NCBI GenBank assembly: GCA_034766995.1
Contig: CM068313.1
Span: 11,463,012 to 11,527,011, forward strand
Length of the DNA stretch: 64,000 bases
Reading direction: 5' to 3'
Source of the DNA: Acanthacorydalis orientalis
Lineage: Eukaryota; Arthropoda; Insecta; Megaloptera; Corydalidae
Every line of letters begins with the position of its first letter. The stretch's first letter is position 1. The translations under genes and the position numbers were made by a program. The notes beneath the pieces were generated by a model. That model did not search any database, was not told where the DNA came from, and saw only the letters and a program-made list of their open reading frames with translations. Positions 36,439 through 47,195 of the stretch are shown here, in pieces.

Positions 36439-37300
36439 TAGGAAGTTGCATTGAAAGCCGATGTTTTTTTTGTGTTTTTTGAACATTTGTTTTAATGATA
36501 AAATGTGTGAATACATTAATCAAAATATTTATCCCCGGAAGTTATGCCCTTTTTCCATTTTTCTGATAGAAGTTAAATTTTGCGACGCATGAATGATCTG
36601 CTTTTGAGCCAATCCATTCATTAACCCAACTTTCGACTTCTCCTTAGTAATGGAAATGTGTATCTTCCCAATAGTGTTGCTTCGATCTTCACAAGAAACT
36701 CTTCTTTTTATGCCTTGAAAGCAAAGAAATCGAGATTTTTAAGCGATTATCAATGGCATTTCTGGTCAATTCATGTGTCAGCGATCTCCCTTCTATCTTG
36801 ACCTTTTCCATGGCTTGTAAACGTCGTGAAATGGTTGATTTATCGATTTCGAGCTATTGAGCCGATTTTTTGAATGTTCGAGCAAGGTTTTCTTTCAATA
36901 GAGCTTGCAGTTGTTCATCTTCGAACTTTTTCGATTGACCTCGCCGTTGTTTGTCGTGAACGTCACAATCACCACTTTTGAATCGTTGAAACAAATCTCT
37001 AAATACTCTGTCCGATGGACCAGGTTCACTATAAGTTTTCGCAAGCACTCGATGAGCTTTAGCTGCATGTTTTTCAAATCAAAGTAATGTAGAAGTATAC
37101 ATCGAGAAAACAACTTACACGTTCTATTTTAATTCCATTATAGAAAAGCACTTGTATAAACAAAGGATGGCGTCTGATATCTGAATTTTAGTGGGAAATG
37201 TTCACACTTCAAAATGACATAAGAGAGATCTGTCAGTACCCATAGCATACACACCTGGAGCCATCTACACGTGAACAGCGACTTTCATTGCAACCTCCTA
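36439..37300 (-). mobile_element. Mariner family C, internally deleted copy
   Basis: Terminal inverted repeats read taggaagttgcattgaaagc at the left and, inverted, taggaggttgcaatgaaagt at the right, bounded by TA. The minus-strand remnant has a helix-turn-helix N-terminus (GPSDRVFRDLFQRFKSGDCD, then KKFEDEQLQALL), a LTRNAIDNRLKISISLL segment, and then a jump to a C-terminal part (WVNEWIGSKA, ending ITSGDKYFD and a stop at 36516). The catalytic core is missing and there are frameshifts. It lies in the E2-E3 intron. Confidence 0.78.
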
Positions 37301-37680
37301 TTACATATCGAAGTCAAATCCGATACAGTTGATAATTTTTATTTACAAGATCAAAAACATTCACCAAAATTGACCATTTTATCAAATTACAGGCCATAAA
37401 AAGTTTAACCTGTCTTAAGTCACTTAACAATTTCATTTTCTTAAAATTACAAATAGTGCTGCGTCTATTATGTTTTGAGAAACGTTGTTTATGTAAATAC
37501 TTGTAGACTTTGACAATGAACTGTTCCCAAAAACCAAAGATACAAAGTGTTATCTATGTAAACGTACATTTTATGTAAATGAGATTTATATATGTGCTTA
37601 AAATAGTAAAAGTTGTCGTAATCTCTCTGTTATTGTTAAATGAAAAAATTAAGGACATATTCAAGATTTTAATATTTGAA

Positions 37681-37800
37681 AATACAGTTCTGATACTGTG
37701 GCTAAATTCACTTTCACAATAAATTATTCGCTAATCATAGAAACTGTAAAAAAATCTAATCATAAATGTTCAGTAAATGATTATAGCTCAGATTCTCTAG
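37681..37800. repeat. Foldback repeat F, left half with terminus
   Basis: It starts atacagttctgatactgtgg, then ctaaattcactttcacaata, and reaches the ataaatgttcagtaaatgat part before it degrades. Confidence 0.6.
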
Positions 37801-37856
37801 TCTGTTTTCGGCTGTCTAAGACTTATAAAATAGTATGACGAAGTTTAGTAAGACAA

Positions 37857-38125
37857 AACAGTTCTGACACTGTGACTAAATTCACTTTTACTACAGAAAT
37901 CTTCTACACTCCATAAACCACACATTTATTCTGATCAGAATATCGAAAAATCTCTTTCCGTTTCTTAGTGCATCGAGGATGATTGTATATCCATCGAAAT
38001 ATGGATAAGAAGTAATCAAAAATGATTTAATGTACATTTTTGATAATAACAAAATTTTCGGCTTGTACAATAAAAAAATAATTTATTTGTAAGAGTGAAG
38101 TTTAGTCACTTTAGGTATCAAGTAG
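37857..38125. repeat. Foldback repeat F, full copy with both termini
   Basis: It begins aacagttctgacactgtgac and ends (inverted) with ttgatacctaaagtgactaa. The interior runs from ttctgatcagaatatcgaaa through cttagtgcatcgaggatgat to aatcaaaaatgatttaatgt and tacatttttgataa. It gives the best view of the roughly 45-bp terminal inverted repeat. Confidence 0.72.
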
Positions 38126-38353
38126 AACAATAACTGCAATTTATCATTTTTTCGTTTGTTTAACAACTATGAGAATTATTCATTTCACTAAAAAAATATG
38201 TAAACTGTTTTTAGGACTGTCCTGTCTTTTCCCTCTTATATAATTCGAAACTGATTGGTTTTTTGCACTGATTATTGAGATTTATCTATTTTATTTGCCT
38301 AAACCAGGAATAGAAAACCTCCAGTCTTTAGAGATATTCTGTACAGCCTTACA

Positions 38354-38540
38354 TAGGTGATTCAATTTAAGCTTTTACATGAAAAAATTAAAAAATCGCC
38401 AAAATGAAAAAAATCGTGTTTTTTATTTAGCATTTTAATTCAATTCAATAGCAAAATACAATTCAATTAAAATAGAAAATAAAAAATAACATATTTTTTT
38501 TAATATTTTCATATGGAAGTCTATATTGAATCAACCCATA
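38354..38540. repeat. Short TIR element next to the hairpin
   Basis: The left end gtgattcaatttaagctttt and the right end (inverted) gttgattcaatatagacttc frame about 187 bp of AT-rich DNA without coding capacity. The same end sequence reappears at 38996-39030 (ggtgattcaatttagacttc) on the far side of the hairpin, so the palindrome continues outside its inner arms. It is probably a MITE. Confidence 0.6.
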
Positions 38541-38550
38541 TATATATATA

Positions 38551-38917
38551 GTCAATTAAATATCTTCATCCTTTATGAAAATGATCTCAAAAGACATCTA
38601 TTTTAAGAAGTGAAAATGAAAAAAAACAATATTTTTAAAACATAGAGTTAAAAAATTAAGTGTTCTTATCTAAATATATATTGTTATATGGTTGGAATAT
38701 CTTTCTTATCTATTGTTCTATAGTTGGAGATGTTTGGTGGATTACCAACTATAGAACAATAGATAAGAAAGATATTCCAACCATATAACAATATATATTT
38801 AGATAAGAACACTTAATTTTTTAACTCTGTTTTAAAAATATTGTTTTTTTATTTTCACTTCTTAAAATAGATGTCTTTTGAAATCATTTTCATAAAGGGT
38901 GAAGATGTTTAATTGAC
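38551..38917. repeat. Near-perfect hairpin, 177/173-bp arms, 17-nt loop
   Basis: The left arm 38551-38727 starts gtcaattaaatatcttcatc. The right arm 38745-38917 is its reverse complement with three substitutions and two 2-nt indels. The loop is 38728-38744 (agatgtttggtggatta). The inner 95 bp or so of the stem appears perfect. It lies in the E2-E3 intron, so it is transcribed within the mucin-like pre-mRNA and would form a long double-stranded RNA. Confidence 0.92.
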
Positions 38918-38918
38918 A

Positions 38919-38944
38919 ATATATATATACATATATATATATAC

Positions 38945-38995
<51 letters not shown>
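38919..38995. repeat. (TA)n microsatellite beside the hairpin
   Basis: TA repeats with ca interruptions directly follow the right hairpin arm. A 12-bp TA tract is at the mirror position on the left. Confidence 0.95.
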
Positions 38996-38997
<2 letters not shown>

Positions 38998-39030
38998 GTG
39001 ATTCAATTTAGACTTCCACATGAAAGTATT
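38996..39030. repeat. Third copy of the gtgattcaattta end sequence
   Basis: It reads ggtgattcaatttagacttc followed by cacatgaaagtatt, the reverse complement of 38503-38539. Together they make an outer pair of arms around the hairpin and its (TA)n tracts. Confidence 0.6.
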
Positions 39031-39469
39031 GAAAAAATGTGTATTTTTTTATTTACTATATTACTTATTTACTATAGTGCTCTATTCTGTTATTAACTTG
39101 TTAGTAATAATAATTTGGTTCTGGAAAAAAGTAGATAAAAAATCATTTGTTTGTTTATAGGCTCCTAAAATAATGTATATTTGAATGCTAATGATCTCAT
39201 TTGTCGACTCACATTTAAACCTCAAATAACTAACTAACTGAAAACTAATTCATATTTAGATAGGTACCACTTTATAATTGTGGTAAAATGTTTACTTTGT
39301 TAAGGTCCTCACCTTGCAAACATTTTCTCTTTTCTAGATTTTCAACGTGAACTAAAAAAATTTTTTGGCTCCTGAAGATCGTCTTATAAGAAATCTTTCG
39401 TTTCGAATGAATGAACTTATTGTTTCGAACAAATGTTTTCTTATGAAAGTTATCAGGATTAAATTTTCA

Positions 39470-39680
39470 GTCTTAACACTGTAGAAAAATTCATTATCAT
39501 AAATGAATTATTCCTCAGGCACGACAATATTTCTTTCATAAAATTGTTCTAAGTATTTTTTGGTCTATGGATAATTTGATGGCGATACAGTAATCATCAG
39601 AACGCAGAAGTTCAGAACCGTTAAAGAAAATCGTTAATAGTCATAGCAGAGAACAAAGATCAATAATTATACTCCCATGA
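39470..39680. repeat. Foldback repeat F, degraded copy
   Basis: It contains cattatcataaatgaattat, tttgatggcgatacagtaat, catcagaacgcagaagttca and gagaacaaagatcaataatt. Confidence 0.5.
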
Positions 39681-39935
39681 AATGTTTCGGATTTTATTTG
39701 AATTTTTATTTCATTTTATTTTAGTTACATTCTTTAATTGTAAGTGAAATGAATAATTAACCAGTAATTAAAATTACAATTAAAATAAAAAAATACCTAG
39801 TAAAAAATATGTATGTTAAATTAGAATTTTTTATTTCTTAAGTGAATTTTTATTTTTTGATTTGCCTTCATAAAAATGTTATATTGTATTTATACATTGA
39901 GTTTTGTATACTTTTTTCTTTTGAATTTATCTAAT

Positions 39936-39941
<6 letters not shown>

Positions 39942-39987
<46 letters not shown>
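39942..39987. repeat. (TA)n microsatellite
   Basis: TA tract about 130 bp below exon E2. Confidence 0.95.
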
Positions 39988-39990
<3 letters not shown>

Positions 39991-40119
39991 TGATGTAAAA
40001 GTTATCGCCACGCCCGAATATTTTAATCATCGGAAATGTATTTTCGATTACCATGTTTGTCGTATACATTTATAAACCAGCATCTGTTCGTCGATACACA
40101 AATCAGTATCTGACATTAC

Positions 40120-40281
40120 CTTGAATCTATTTGTGGACGTCGCCGCGTTATCTTTCGGCGGATTCACATTTACGGTCACTTTCTCCGAACTATGTGTGAC
40201 CATACTTTCAACTACGACACCTCTGTCATGTGTCCTTGACCTTCCGACACTGGATGCTGTGACAGAAGACGACGTCTTGTG
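40120..40281 (-). CDS. Mucin-like gene exon E2
   Basis: A 54-codon exon begins after acceptor GTATTGCAG and ends at AAG|GTAATG. It starts HKTSSSVTASSVGRSRTHD and ends TSTNRFK. It is Ser/Thr-rich and resembles its neighbours in composition. Both flanking introns are phase 0, so it joins E1 and E3 in frame. The frame also runs open upstream of the acceptor and past the donor, but those extensions are intronic by the splice signals. Confidence 0.72.
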
Positions 40282-40656
40282 CTGCAATACACGACAGTGA
40301 GAACACATTTTTCTCCACCTCAACATTTATTTATTCGTGTATGTGAAGTTCATGAACGTTGTGCAACATGTTCGTGATTCAAATACCTGGTGACCTTTCG
40401 GATGAAGATGCTATTGTCACGATCATCGCGTGGTTGGTTTATGTATACGTGTGCTTGCTTGTGTGATACTGAAGTAATTTGAATGTGTCAGGCGAGACGT
40501 ACCGAGGAATTCATTTATTGAGCGTATTTAACACTTTGGGTACCGTGTCACACATTTATGGGTGACACATAAGTTTCCGCAAGATACCCATCACCCATAG
40601 ATGGTTGACTATTTTATTTACTCGAGTAGGAGCTATTTCGTTAAATATATAAAATA

Positions 40657-41202
40657 TTACGCTGGTAGGAAAATAATTGCGGTTTTTGTTTTCTGAATTT
40701 TAACCGTAATTTTTTTCAATGAAAGTGTCATTTCAATTTGTTCATGTTAATATCATTTTAAAGTACATTTTTCGGTCTGTATTTTGGTAACATCGACTTT
40801 GGTTTTATTATTAATTTTGTTTCAAATTGGGCTACTGAAGTAAAGATGGAAAAGAAGCAAATGAAATCAATTTTTTGTATGAGTTGAAAATGGATGGTAA
40901 AGCACCAGATAGTGCTCCTGAACTAAACGATGCTTTTGGTGTGGGTACTGTTAAGGAACGTACTATGCAATGGTGATTCTAAAAATGTTATACTGGAGAC
41001 GAGAGCTTTGAAGGTGAAGAAAGTCTCAAGCATTTTTCTTCAGTTCATAACGACCAACTGAAGGCGTTAGTTGAATCAAAACCACGCACAAAAGTTAAGC
41101 GTTAGTAATCCAACAGTTCTGGACCACTTAAAACAGCTAGAAAAATCGAAAAAGCTTGACAAATGGATGCATATAGCGCAGTTATTTTTTCAAACAACCT
41201 AA
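40657..41202 (+). mobile_element. Mariner family A deletion derivative (~545 bp)
   Basis: The left TIR reads gctggtaggaaaataattgc. A 5' leader and degenerate transposase N-terminus follow: ATG at 40846 (MEKKQ), a GTVKERTMQW-like helix-turn-helix segment and a KLDKWM segment. The copy then jumps directly to a degraded right TIR ending caaacaacctaa. The whole middle and catalytic domain are missing. It abuts the next mariner (41205) head to tail with about 2 bp between them. It lies in the E1-E2 intron. Confidence 0.75.
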
Positions 41203-41204
41203 CA

Positions 41205-42486
41205 TCATGTTGGTGCAAAAATAATTCCGGTTTTTATCATTTTAAGTTTGCCGACGATTTTCTAGTTATCGTTAAATTTGTTATAGTCATATAATACATC
41301 ATTGTAAACAATGAAATTAGCATTAATGATCTCAACTAATGTCTGTTGTTTTCATTGTTTAGTGTTGTTGGATATGACCTTTTAAATTAGTCATGGAAAA
41401 AAATAAAATTCGCACGATTTGGTTGTATGAGTACAAATGGTGATATAAAGCAACAGAAACTGCTCGAAATATTAAATTTGTTTTTGGAAAAGAGTCAGTT
41501 AGTGAACGTACACTCAACACTGGTTCCGAAAAATTCGTGATGGAAACGAAAGCTCTGAAGATAGGAGGGTCATGGGCGCCCTTCATCTATAAACAGTAAT
41601 GATTTAAGAACCATTATTGAAGTAGACCCACGTAAAACAACCCGAAAGGTGGCAGAAGAACTTAATGTTGATCATTCAACAGTTCTTCGACATTTGAGCT
41701 TAATTGGAAAAACAGAAAAGCTTGATAAATGGGTACCGTATGAATTAAATGAACATCACGCAATTCGGAAATATGAAGTCGGCCCTGTGCTTCTTTTTCT
41801 TAACAAAAAATATCCATTTCTTAGTTGAATTGTCGCATGTCATGAGAAATTGATTCTTTACAATAATCGGAAACTTTCATGATAGTGGATAGAGCGAGGA
41901 GAAGCACCAAAACAGTTTCCTAAACCGAATTTTCATGAAAAAAATATTATGGCCACTGTTTGGTGGTTGACAATGGCATCATTCACTACAACTTCTTAAA
42001 TTCAGATGAAACGGTAACAGCAGAAAAATATTGTTAGGGAACTGAAAAAAATACATGAGAAGTTGCATCGTTTATGGCCAGCTATCGTCAATCGAAGAGG
42101 ATCAATTCTATTCATGACAACGCCCGACCACACGTTTCAAAAATGGCCTTAAAAAAATTAAGTGAACTCTGTTATGAAACCTTACCGCACCCACCTTATT
42201 CTCCGGACCTGTCCCCGACAAATTATCATTTTTTTAAACGTTTGATTAATTTCCTACAAGAGACAGTTTTCAAAAATCAAGCATCATCTCAAAGCGCTTT
42301 CAGTGAATTCGTTAATTCCAGTACACCAGAATTCTTTCTTATATGAATAAACAAACTTGTTTCCCGTTTGGAGAAATGTGTGCAGGCCAATGGTTTTTAT
42401 TTTGATTAATAAATATAATTTCTAACTGATATATTCTTCTTTATACTCGATACAAAAAAATCGCAATTATTTTTGTACCAACCTAA
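41205..42486 (+). mobile_element. Full-length mariner (mellifera-like), transposase broken
   Basis: The element is about 1,280 bp, the normal length for mariner. It is bounded by imperfect terminal inverted repeats: the left reads tgttggtgcaaaaataattc and the right is its complement ending ttgtaccaacctaa. A transposase remnant starts at ATG 41395 (MEKNKIRTIWLYEYKW), followed by TETARN and related pieces typical of the mellifera subfamily. It is interrupted by an early stop and several frameshifts. The last third is open (42074-42346) and holds the IHDNARPHV motif (second catalytic Asp) and YSPDLSPTNYHFF. The spacing matches the mariner D,D34D signature, but the third catalytic Asp is Asn. The element is therefore dead. 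It sits in the E1-E2 intron. Confidence 0.85.
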
Positions 42487-42877
42487 TAATAATCCGAATA
42501 AAATGAGTTTATAGAATACTTAGAATTGTGTATTTTCAGGTTGTTGTCATTTTTTCAGTTTCGTTACTTTTTATCATGTACTTAAATTAGTATAAGATCA
42601 AATCTTGCTCTAGTGAAAAAATCGCTTCAATCTGAAGGGAAAAAATATTTTTTCTACTATACTAGTATTTTATTTTTTTAAAAAATACTTATTCGTTGAT
42701 AAATTAATTTTAAGTTCGTGCATTATTTAAATAATTTTTCTATAAATATTATTGCTTGGGACTCTACAGAAGAATATTTATATTCTTCATTCTAAAAGAA
42801 TAATCTGTTCAATTCACAGGCGTTATTGTCTATTACAGACATTAAACAATATGCAAAAGTATTAAACTTAACCCTAC

Positions 42878-45565
42878 CTTTTCTTCTTGTTTCTTTTGAA
42901 TCAACGCTTTAAAATGTTCTGGATAATTATCAGATTCGTCGACATCGTCCTCTTCGCTTTCTTTCGAATTTTTACTGCTAGTAGCTCTAGGTTTCGTACT
43001 TCCTCGTCCTCTCCTTGCAGTACTTCTTTCAGTTGTAACTGTTTTATTCTCGTCTGTCTTCCTTCCGCCTGCTAGTTTCGATCTCGATCTGCTAGTTTCT
43101 ACTCTTACATTCGAAATAACTCTCTCTTCAACCTGTCTGGATCTTGTCGGAGGTCTCTGTTTCGTATTCGATTCATCACTGTTCGGAGAAACACTCTTAT
43201 TCACTGAATTCACAGTATTTTGATTCACGACTCTTCGGCTGCTCGTTCTTGACGTCCTTGCAGCCGGTCTGGAATCTTGCACGTCCTTCGATTCCCTATT
43301 CAGCTTCCTTCCAGTTTGACTTCGTGTCGAATCGATCGGTCTTGTTGGCGTACGTGCGATATTCCTCAACGTAAACACTTCAGGTGCTTTGTCAATAGCA
43401 GTAGATTCTTCGGTTTTACTGTCTCTTTCGTACAGAGCAGACGTTTCAAATTTATGAAACTCTTTTTCTATATCTTCAGTGTTTGTTTTCGTATTGATAT
43501 TCTGTTTGGATGGAACTCTTCTACTTGGCGCTTGAACATTTCTTGAACTACTTTTAGGATTTGATTCTAATGGTTCTGAGTTAGCTCGTGATCTTATCGG
43601 TGGATTTCTCGACGAGCCTGTACTCGATTTCCGTTCAATATTTTCTACTGGAGTTTTTCGTTGAGATCCATTTCTGGACGGAACATTACGACCTCGGCTC
43701 TCAGATCTTCTTGCACTTGATATCTCTGAGTCGGAATTTCGTTCAGAGTTACCTCTAGATCTAGAACTTCTGGTATCTATTTCAGAATCACTATGGAATC
43801 TGCCTCTTCCTCTCGCAGGGGTTTCTGTCTTTTTTGGTTCCAGTATTACATTTTCTTTATTTGATTCACTAATCGTTTCTGAACGACGGCTTGAAGCCGT
43901 TTCTAATAACCCATCGTTCTTTTTTTGCGTATCTGTGTTCGATGGAATAATTGATTCAGCTTTCTCGTTCTTTAAATTTTCATTGGAGCTTTCATTTTTG
44001 CTTTCACTACTTTCATTTTTTCTTTCACTGCTTTCATCTTTATTTTCAATATTTTCTTGGACTTTTGTGTTTGGAGTGAACTGTGGAACTACTTCAGATC
44101 CTTTAACGACACTGTCGTTTTCTTGTAAATCCGGTTTTGTATTCTGTCTTTTTTTGAATGGTTCCGGTTCGAATAACGCGACATCAATTCGTCGACTTGC
44201 TTTTGGAGCTTCCGTGCTAGAAACTCGACGAGAATTGGCACGATTGGATGTTCTTCGAGATGAGATTCTCGAGTCGGAGGTTCTTCTAGAAACCGGTACG
44301 ACAATATCGGGATCTATGTCAATACTCTTCATTTCGAATCGTTTATTACCGCGACTGATCGATGAAACGTCTCTCGGTTTAAAAGTAGAACTGATTTCGG
44401 CATATTCTATGTTTTCGATACGGTCCACACGCCTGTTGATATTTCTAGAAGATTTAGCAGAGGGTTCTGCAGTTCTCCTCGATGTTCTACTCGATCGACT
44501 TCTCTCAGTTACGGATTGAATCTTTCGCCCTGTTCGATAATGTGTCGGTTCTCCCTCAGACGCTTCTGTGCTGTAAAATACAGAGGGGCCTCTTCTATTC
44601 AATTCTAAAATACTTTGTGTAGTATGCGGTTTCCTGAACGTCGTTCTTGTGATTTCCATTTTCATATATTCTTCGTTACTGATATCATCTTCTAGCTCAG
44701 TAACTTCAATAACACGACCTTTATCTGTTCTTGAAACTTGTTTTTCAGAATGTGTTACAGGTCTGTTGTATGCAGATTCTGTTATAGAGTCGATACTTTT
44801 TAATTTTTTAAAAGATCTATCCGGAATCCTAGCTCTAGTCTTTCTTTCTGGCAAGTCGACGAATGTTCTCGGTTTAACTCTTGTCGTTTCAGGCACTGCT
44901 TGCTGATGGACCCGTTGTGCAGCATGTATTGATTCTTGACGTGCTGCGAATTCAGCCACGTCCTTTGAATAATGATATGCGTCATGGTCCATTGGAACAT
45001 CGTCTAAAACTTCTTCCACCTCGTACGGTTTCTGTACTTGTGGAGGCGTTTCTTTTAAAGAGTTAAAACCCTTCTCGGATTCTTGAACGAATGAACTAGG
45101 ACTATTATGTTCGACAGCTGTGAATTTCGGTTGAATGAAATCTAGATGTTCTGTGTTTTTTTCAACAGTTTCAGTCGCAAACGGTGTAGTGTTCGCGTCT
45201 GTCTGTATTCTCCTCGATGTACTTTTAGTATCATCGAATCGATTCAGTGTAGATTTTCTCGCATTGTTCGATGATTTTATACTATTTCGAAGCTGTGAGT
45301 TTCTTCTCGGCTCCACAGTCGTCCTTCTCGATTCGAGCGTCGTTCTTCTCGGTTCGTTTTCTGGATTAATCGTTTTAACAGTATCGATACGCCTGGAAGC
45401 AATTCTAGGTACATTGTTACGGGTTCGTGTTGATTCTCGTGCAGGTTTCGGTTGTATTTCGGCTACTGTATCGGTGTTGATCGTTTCTGAAAATTCTTGA
45501 GGTGCGACGAATTTCGTTTTTCCTCTGTTCGTTATTGGTTTTGTGGACGCTGACGTTTCTGCACT
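42878..45565 (-). CDS. Mucin-like gene exon E1 (first visible), Ser/Arg-rich
   Basis: An open frame of 896 codons follows a pyrimidine-rich acceptor (TTTTCTTTTCCAG) just above 45565 and ends at AAG|GTAGGG just below 42878. The first residues read SAETSASTKPITNRGK. There is no ATG near the acceptor, so coding exon(s) must lie upstream. The whole exon is low-complexity and dominated by Ser, Arg, Thr, Glu and Lys, with repeated RRTS, SRRTS and SSRR clusters and a short repeat of the KNESSE type around residues 505-520. It closes with an acidic stretch (KESEEDDVDESDNYPEHF) and a KKQEEK helix-like tail. The long open frame in AT-rich DNA and its higher GC content argue strongly for coding. Antisense open frames over this exon are shadows. 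An RS-splicing-factor identity is not supported, because there is no RRM and no regular RS dipeptide run. Confidence 0.85.
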
Positions 45566-46214
45566 CTGGAAAAGAAAATAATTGATTGCATTTAATTTTA
45601 TTCGATATATATATATATATATTATTTAAATAAAAGTCAAATCATGAAAGGTTATCTAAATAGATTATACACTATTTTTTCTGTATTGTCTCATTTCAAG
45701 AAAAACTAGAAATAAAATTATGAATATAATTTATTTCAAATGGTTTTGTCTTTTCATTAAGTTATTATATAATAATAACTACATGCTTTTTTATTTATAA
45801 AAAGCATGATGAGATTTTATCATGAAACTGGTGTTCTTAATTGAAATATGCAGCAGCTGGTTTGCTGATTTCTTCTTCAGATATTTCAAAATAAATATTT
45901 TTTTTCTTGCTTAGGAGTTTTGAATTGGGGAAGAGTTTTTAAATATTAAATTGGTAGTAGTTTATCAGGTATACTAGCGTGAATTAAATTATAGAAATAA
46001 AAGTGTTGATCATAAAGAGTCTATATCCACTAATATTTTAAAAACTGAACTTAGTATAAATAATAATCACAATATAATGTAGATAAAAAAAATAAACAAC
46101 AAAAATAAGTATTTATGAATATTCAAAAATGTATAAATTCTTCGAAAATATTTTTTTTGGAAAGTATACTTTTTTGATGAAAGTTTTCATGTATTTGCGT
46201 GTACTTAATTTAGG

Positions 46215-46348
46215 TCATCTCTGCTCAAATCTGATCAACTATAGACAGGTCTGGAATAAGTCCGGTTAGATCTATTTTAGTCTAGGTAGATATGATCAGG
46301 TTGGACTTAATTATATCTGTCTCAATCTAGTATGGTCAGATTTAGTCA
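46215..46348. repeat. Degenerate GATCAGGTCTG-type repeat, block 1
   Basis: Many drifted copies of a 10-20 bp unit around tctgatcaggtctggttagg lie side by side, for example aaatctgatcaactatagac, aggtctggaataagtccggt and agatatgatcaggttggact. No fixed period is readable. Confidence 0.55.
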
Positions 46349-46363
46349 GTATGAAATTTAAAA

Positions 46364-46810
46364 TTGAAAATGGAAGAATATAAAGTGCATTTTCGTCATT
46401 TGTGGTTGTGTTATTTTAAGAGAGGAAAAAGCGCTGAAGAGAGAACAAAAAAAATATCAACCGTTTATAGAGAAGGTGCCGTAGCTGGCAGTACTATTCG
46501 AATGTGGTTCGCTAGATTCAGAGATGAAAAATTCGACCTAGAGAATCCAGAGCGTTCCGGCATGTCTGCAGATGTTGATAATGACAAAATTGCAACACTT
46601 ATTGAAAATAATCAACGTTACACGACACAGGACATCGCAGAGATACTGCAGGTTTCTCATACGGTTGTGAGGCATTCGGAGACACTTGGGTATGTTAATC
46701 GATATGATTTTTGGGTGGATTTTAATTTAACTGAAAGAAATTTAATGGAACGCATCAGTAATTCGCTCGGATAGAATTATGATACTACGTGAAAGATAGC
46801 GAAAAATGGT
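46364..46810 (+). pseudogene. Mariner family D transposase N-terminal fragment
   Basis: An open frame of 136 codons from 46364 (MKMEEYKVHFRHLWLCYFK) shows a mariner-type N-terminus: TIRMWFARFRDEKFDLENPE (paired helix-turn-helix region), TLIENNQRYTTQDIAEILQV and TLGYVNRYDFWV. It frameshifts near 46700 and is cut off soon after, with a DSEKW remnant near 46797. It is about one-third of a full transposase. No TIRs were found. It is embedded between two blocks of a degenerate GATCAGGTCTG-type repeat. Confidence 0.75.
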
Positions 46811-46830
46811 GAATCAAAATGACACATATG

Positions 46831-46836
<6 letters not shown>

Positions 46837-46886
<50 letters not shown>
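46837..46886. repeat. (TA)n microsatellite
   Basis: TA tract just after the family D mariner fragment. Confidence 0.95.
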
Positions 46887-46888
<2 letters not shown>

Positions 46889-46949
46889 AATAAATAAATA
46901 TTGCCTTTCAATTTTGCCTTAAATACGCTAAACGTTCCAATCCAATAGT

Positions 46950-47195
46950 TATGATCAAGTCTGGTCAGGTCTGATTAAATTTGGTGTAGTTTGAACAAAT
47001 CTTTTCAGATTTGATTAGGTTAGATCTATTAAGGCAGATTAGATTTGATTAGGTCTAGAAGTTTGGTTCGATCTGATTACGTTTGTCAGGTCAGTTAAGA
47101 TCAGGTTCGATCCGGTCTAGTCAATTCTGATTGTGTTAGATAAAGTCTGATTAGTTTGAATGAGACCGTTTTAGGTATCATCAGGTTAAATGAAG
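46950..47195. repeat. Degenerate GATCAGGTCTG-type repeat, block 2
   Basis: The same motif set runs on the other side of the mariner fragment: atgatcaagtctggtcaggt, tttgattaggtctagaagtt, agttaagatcaggttcgatc, cggtctagtcaattctgatt. Confidence 0.58.

Noticed and set aside
40387..40410. 24-bp microexon (HLHPKGHQ) between E1 and E2
   Set aside because: The donor CAG|GTATTT fits and phase is 0, but the acceptor has no pyrimidine tract and the in-frame codon before it is a stop.
42887..45500. Plus-strand open frames over E1 (for example 43935-44519 and 45135-45500)
   Set aside because: They are antisense shadows of the minus-strand coding exon, rich in Phe/Leu/Ser/Val as expected from reading Ser/Arg/Glu codons backwards.
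42878..45565. Reading E1 as an RS-domain splicing factor
   Set aside because: Arg-Ser dipeptides are scattered, no RNA-binding domain is present, and the exon joins to mucin-like exons.
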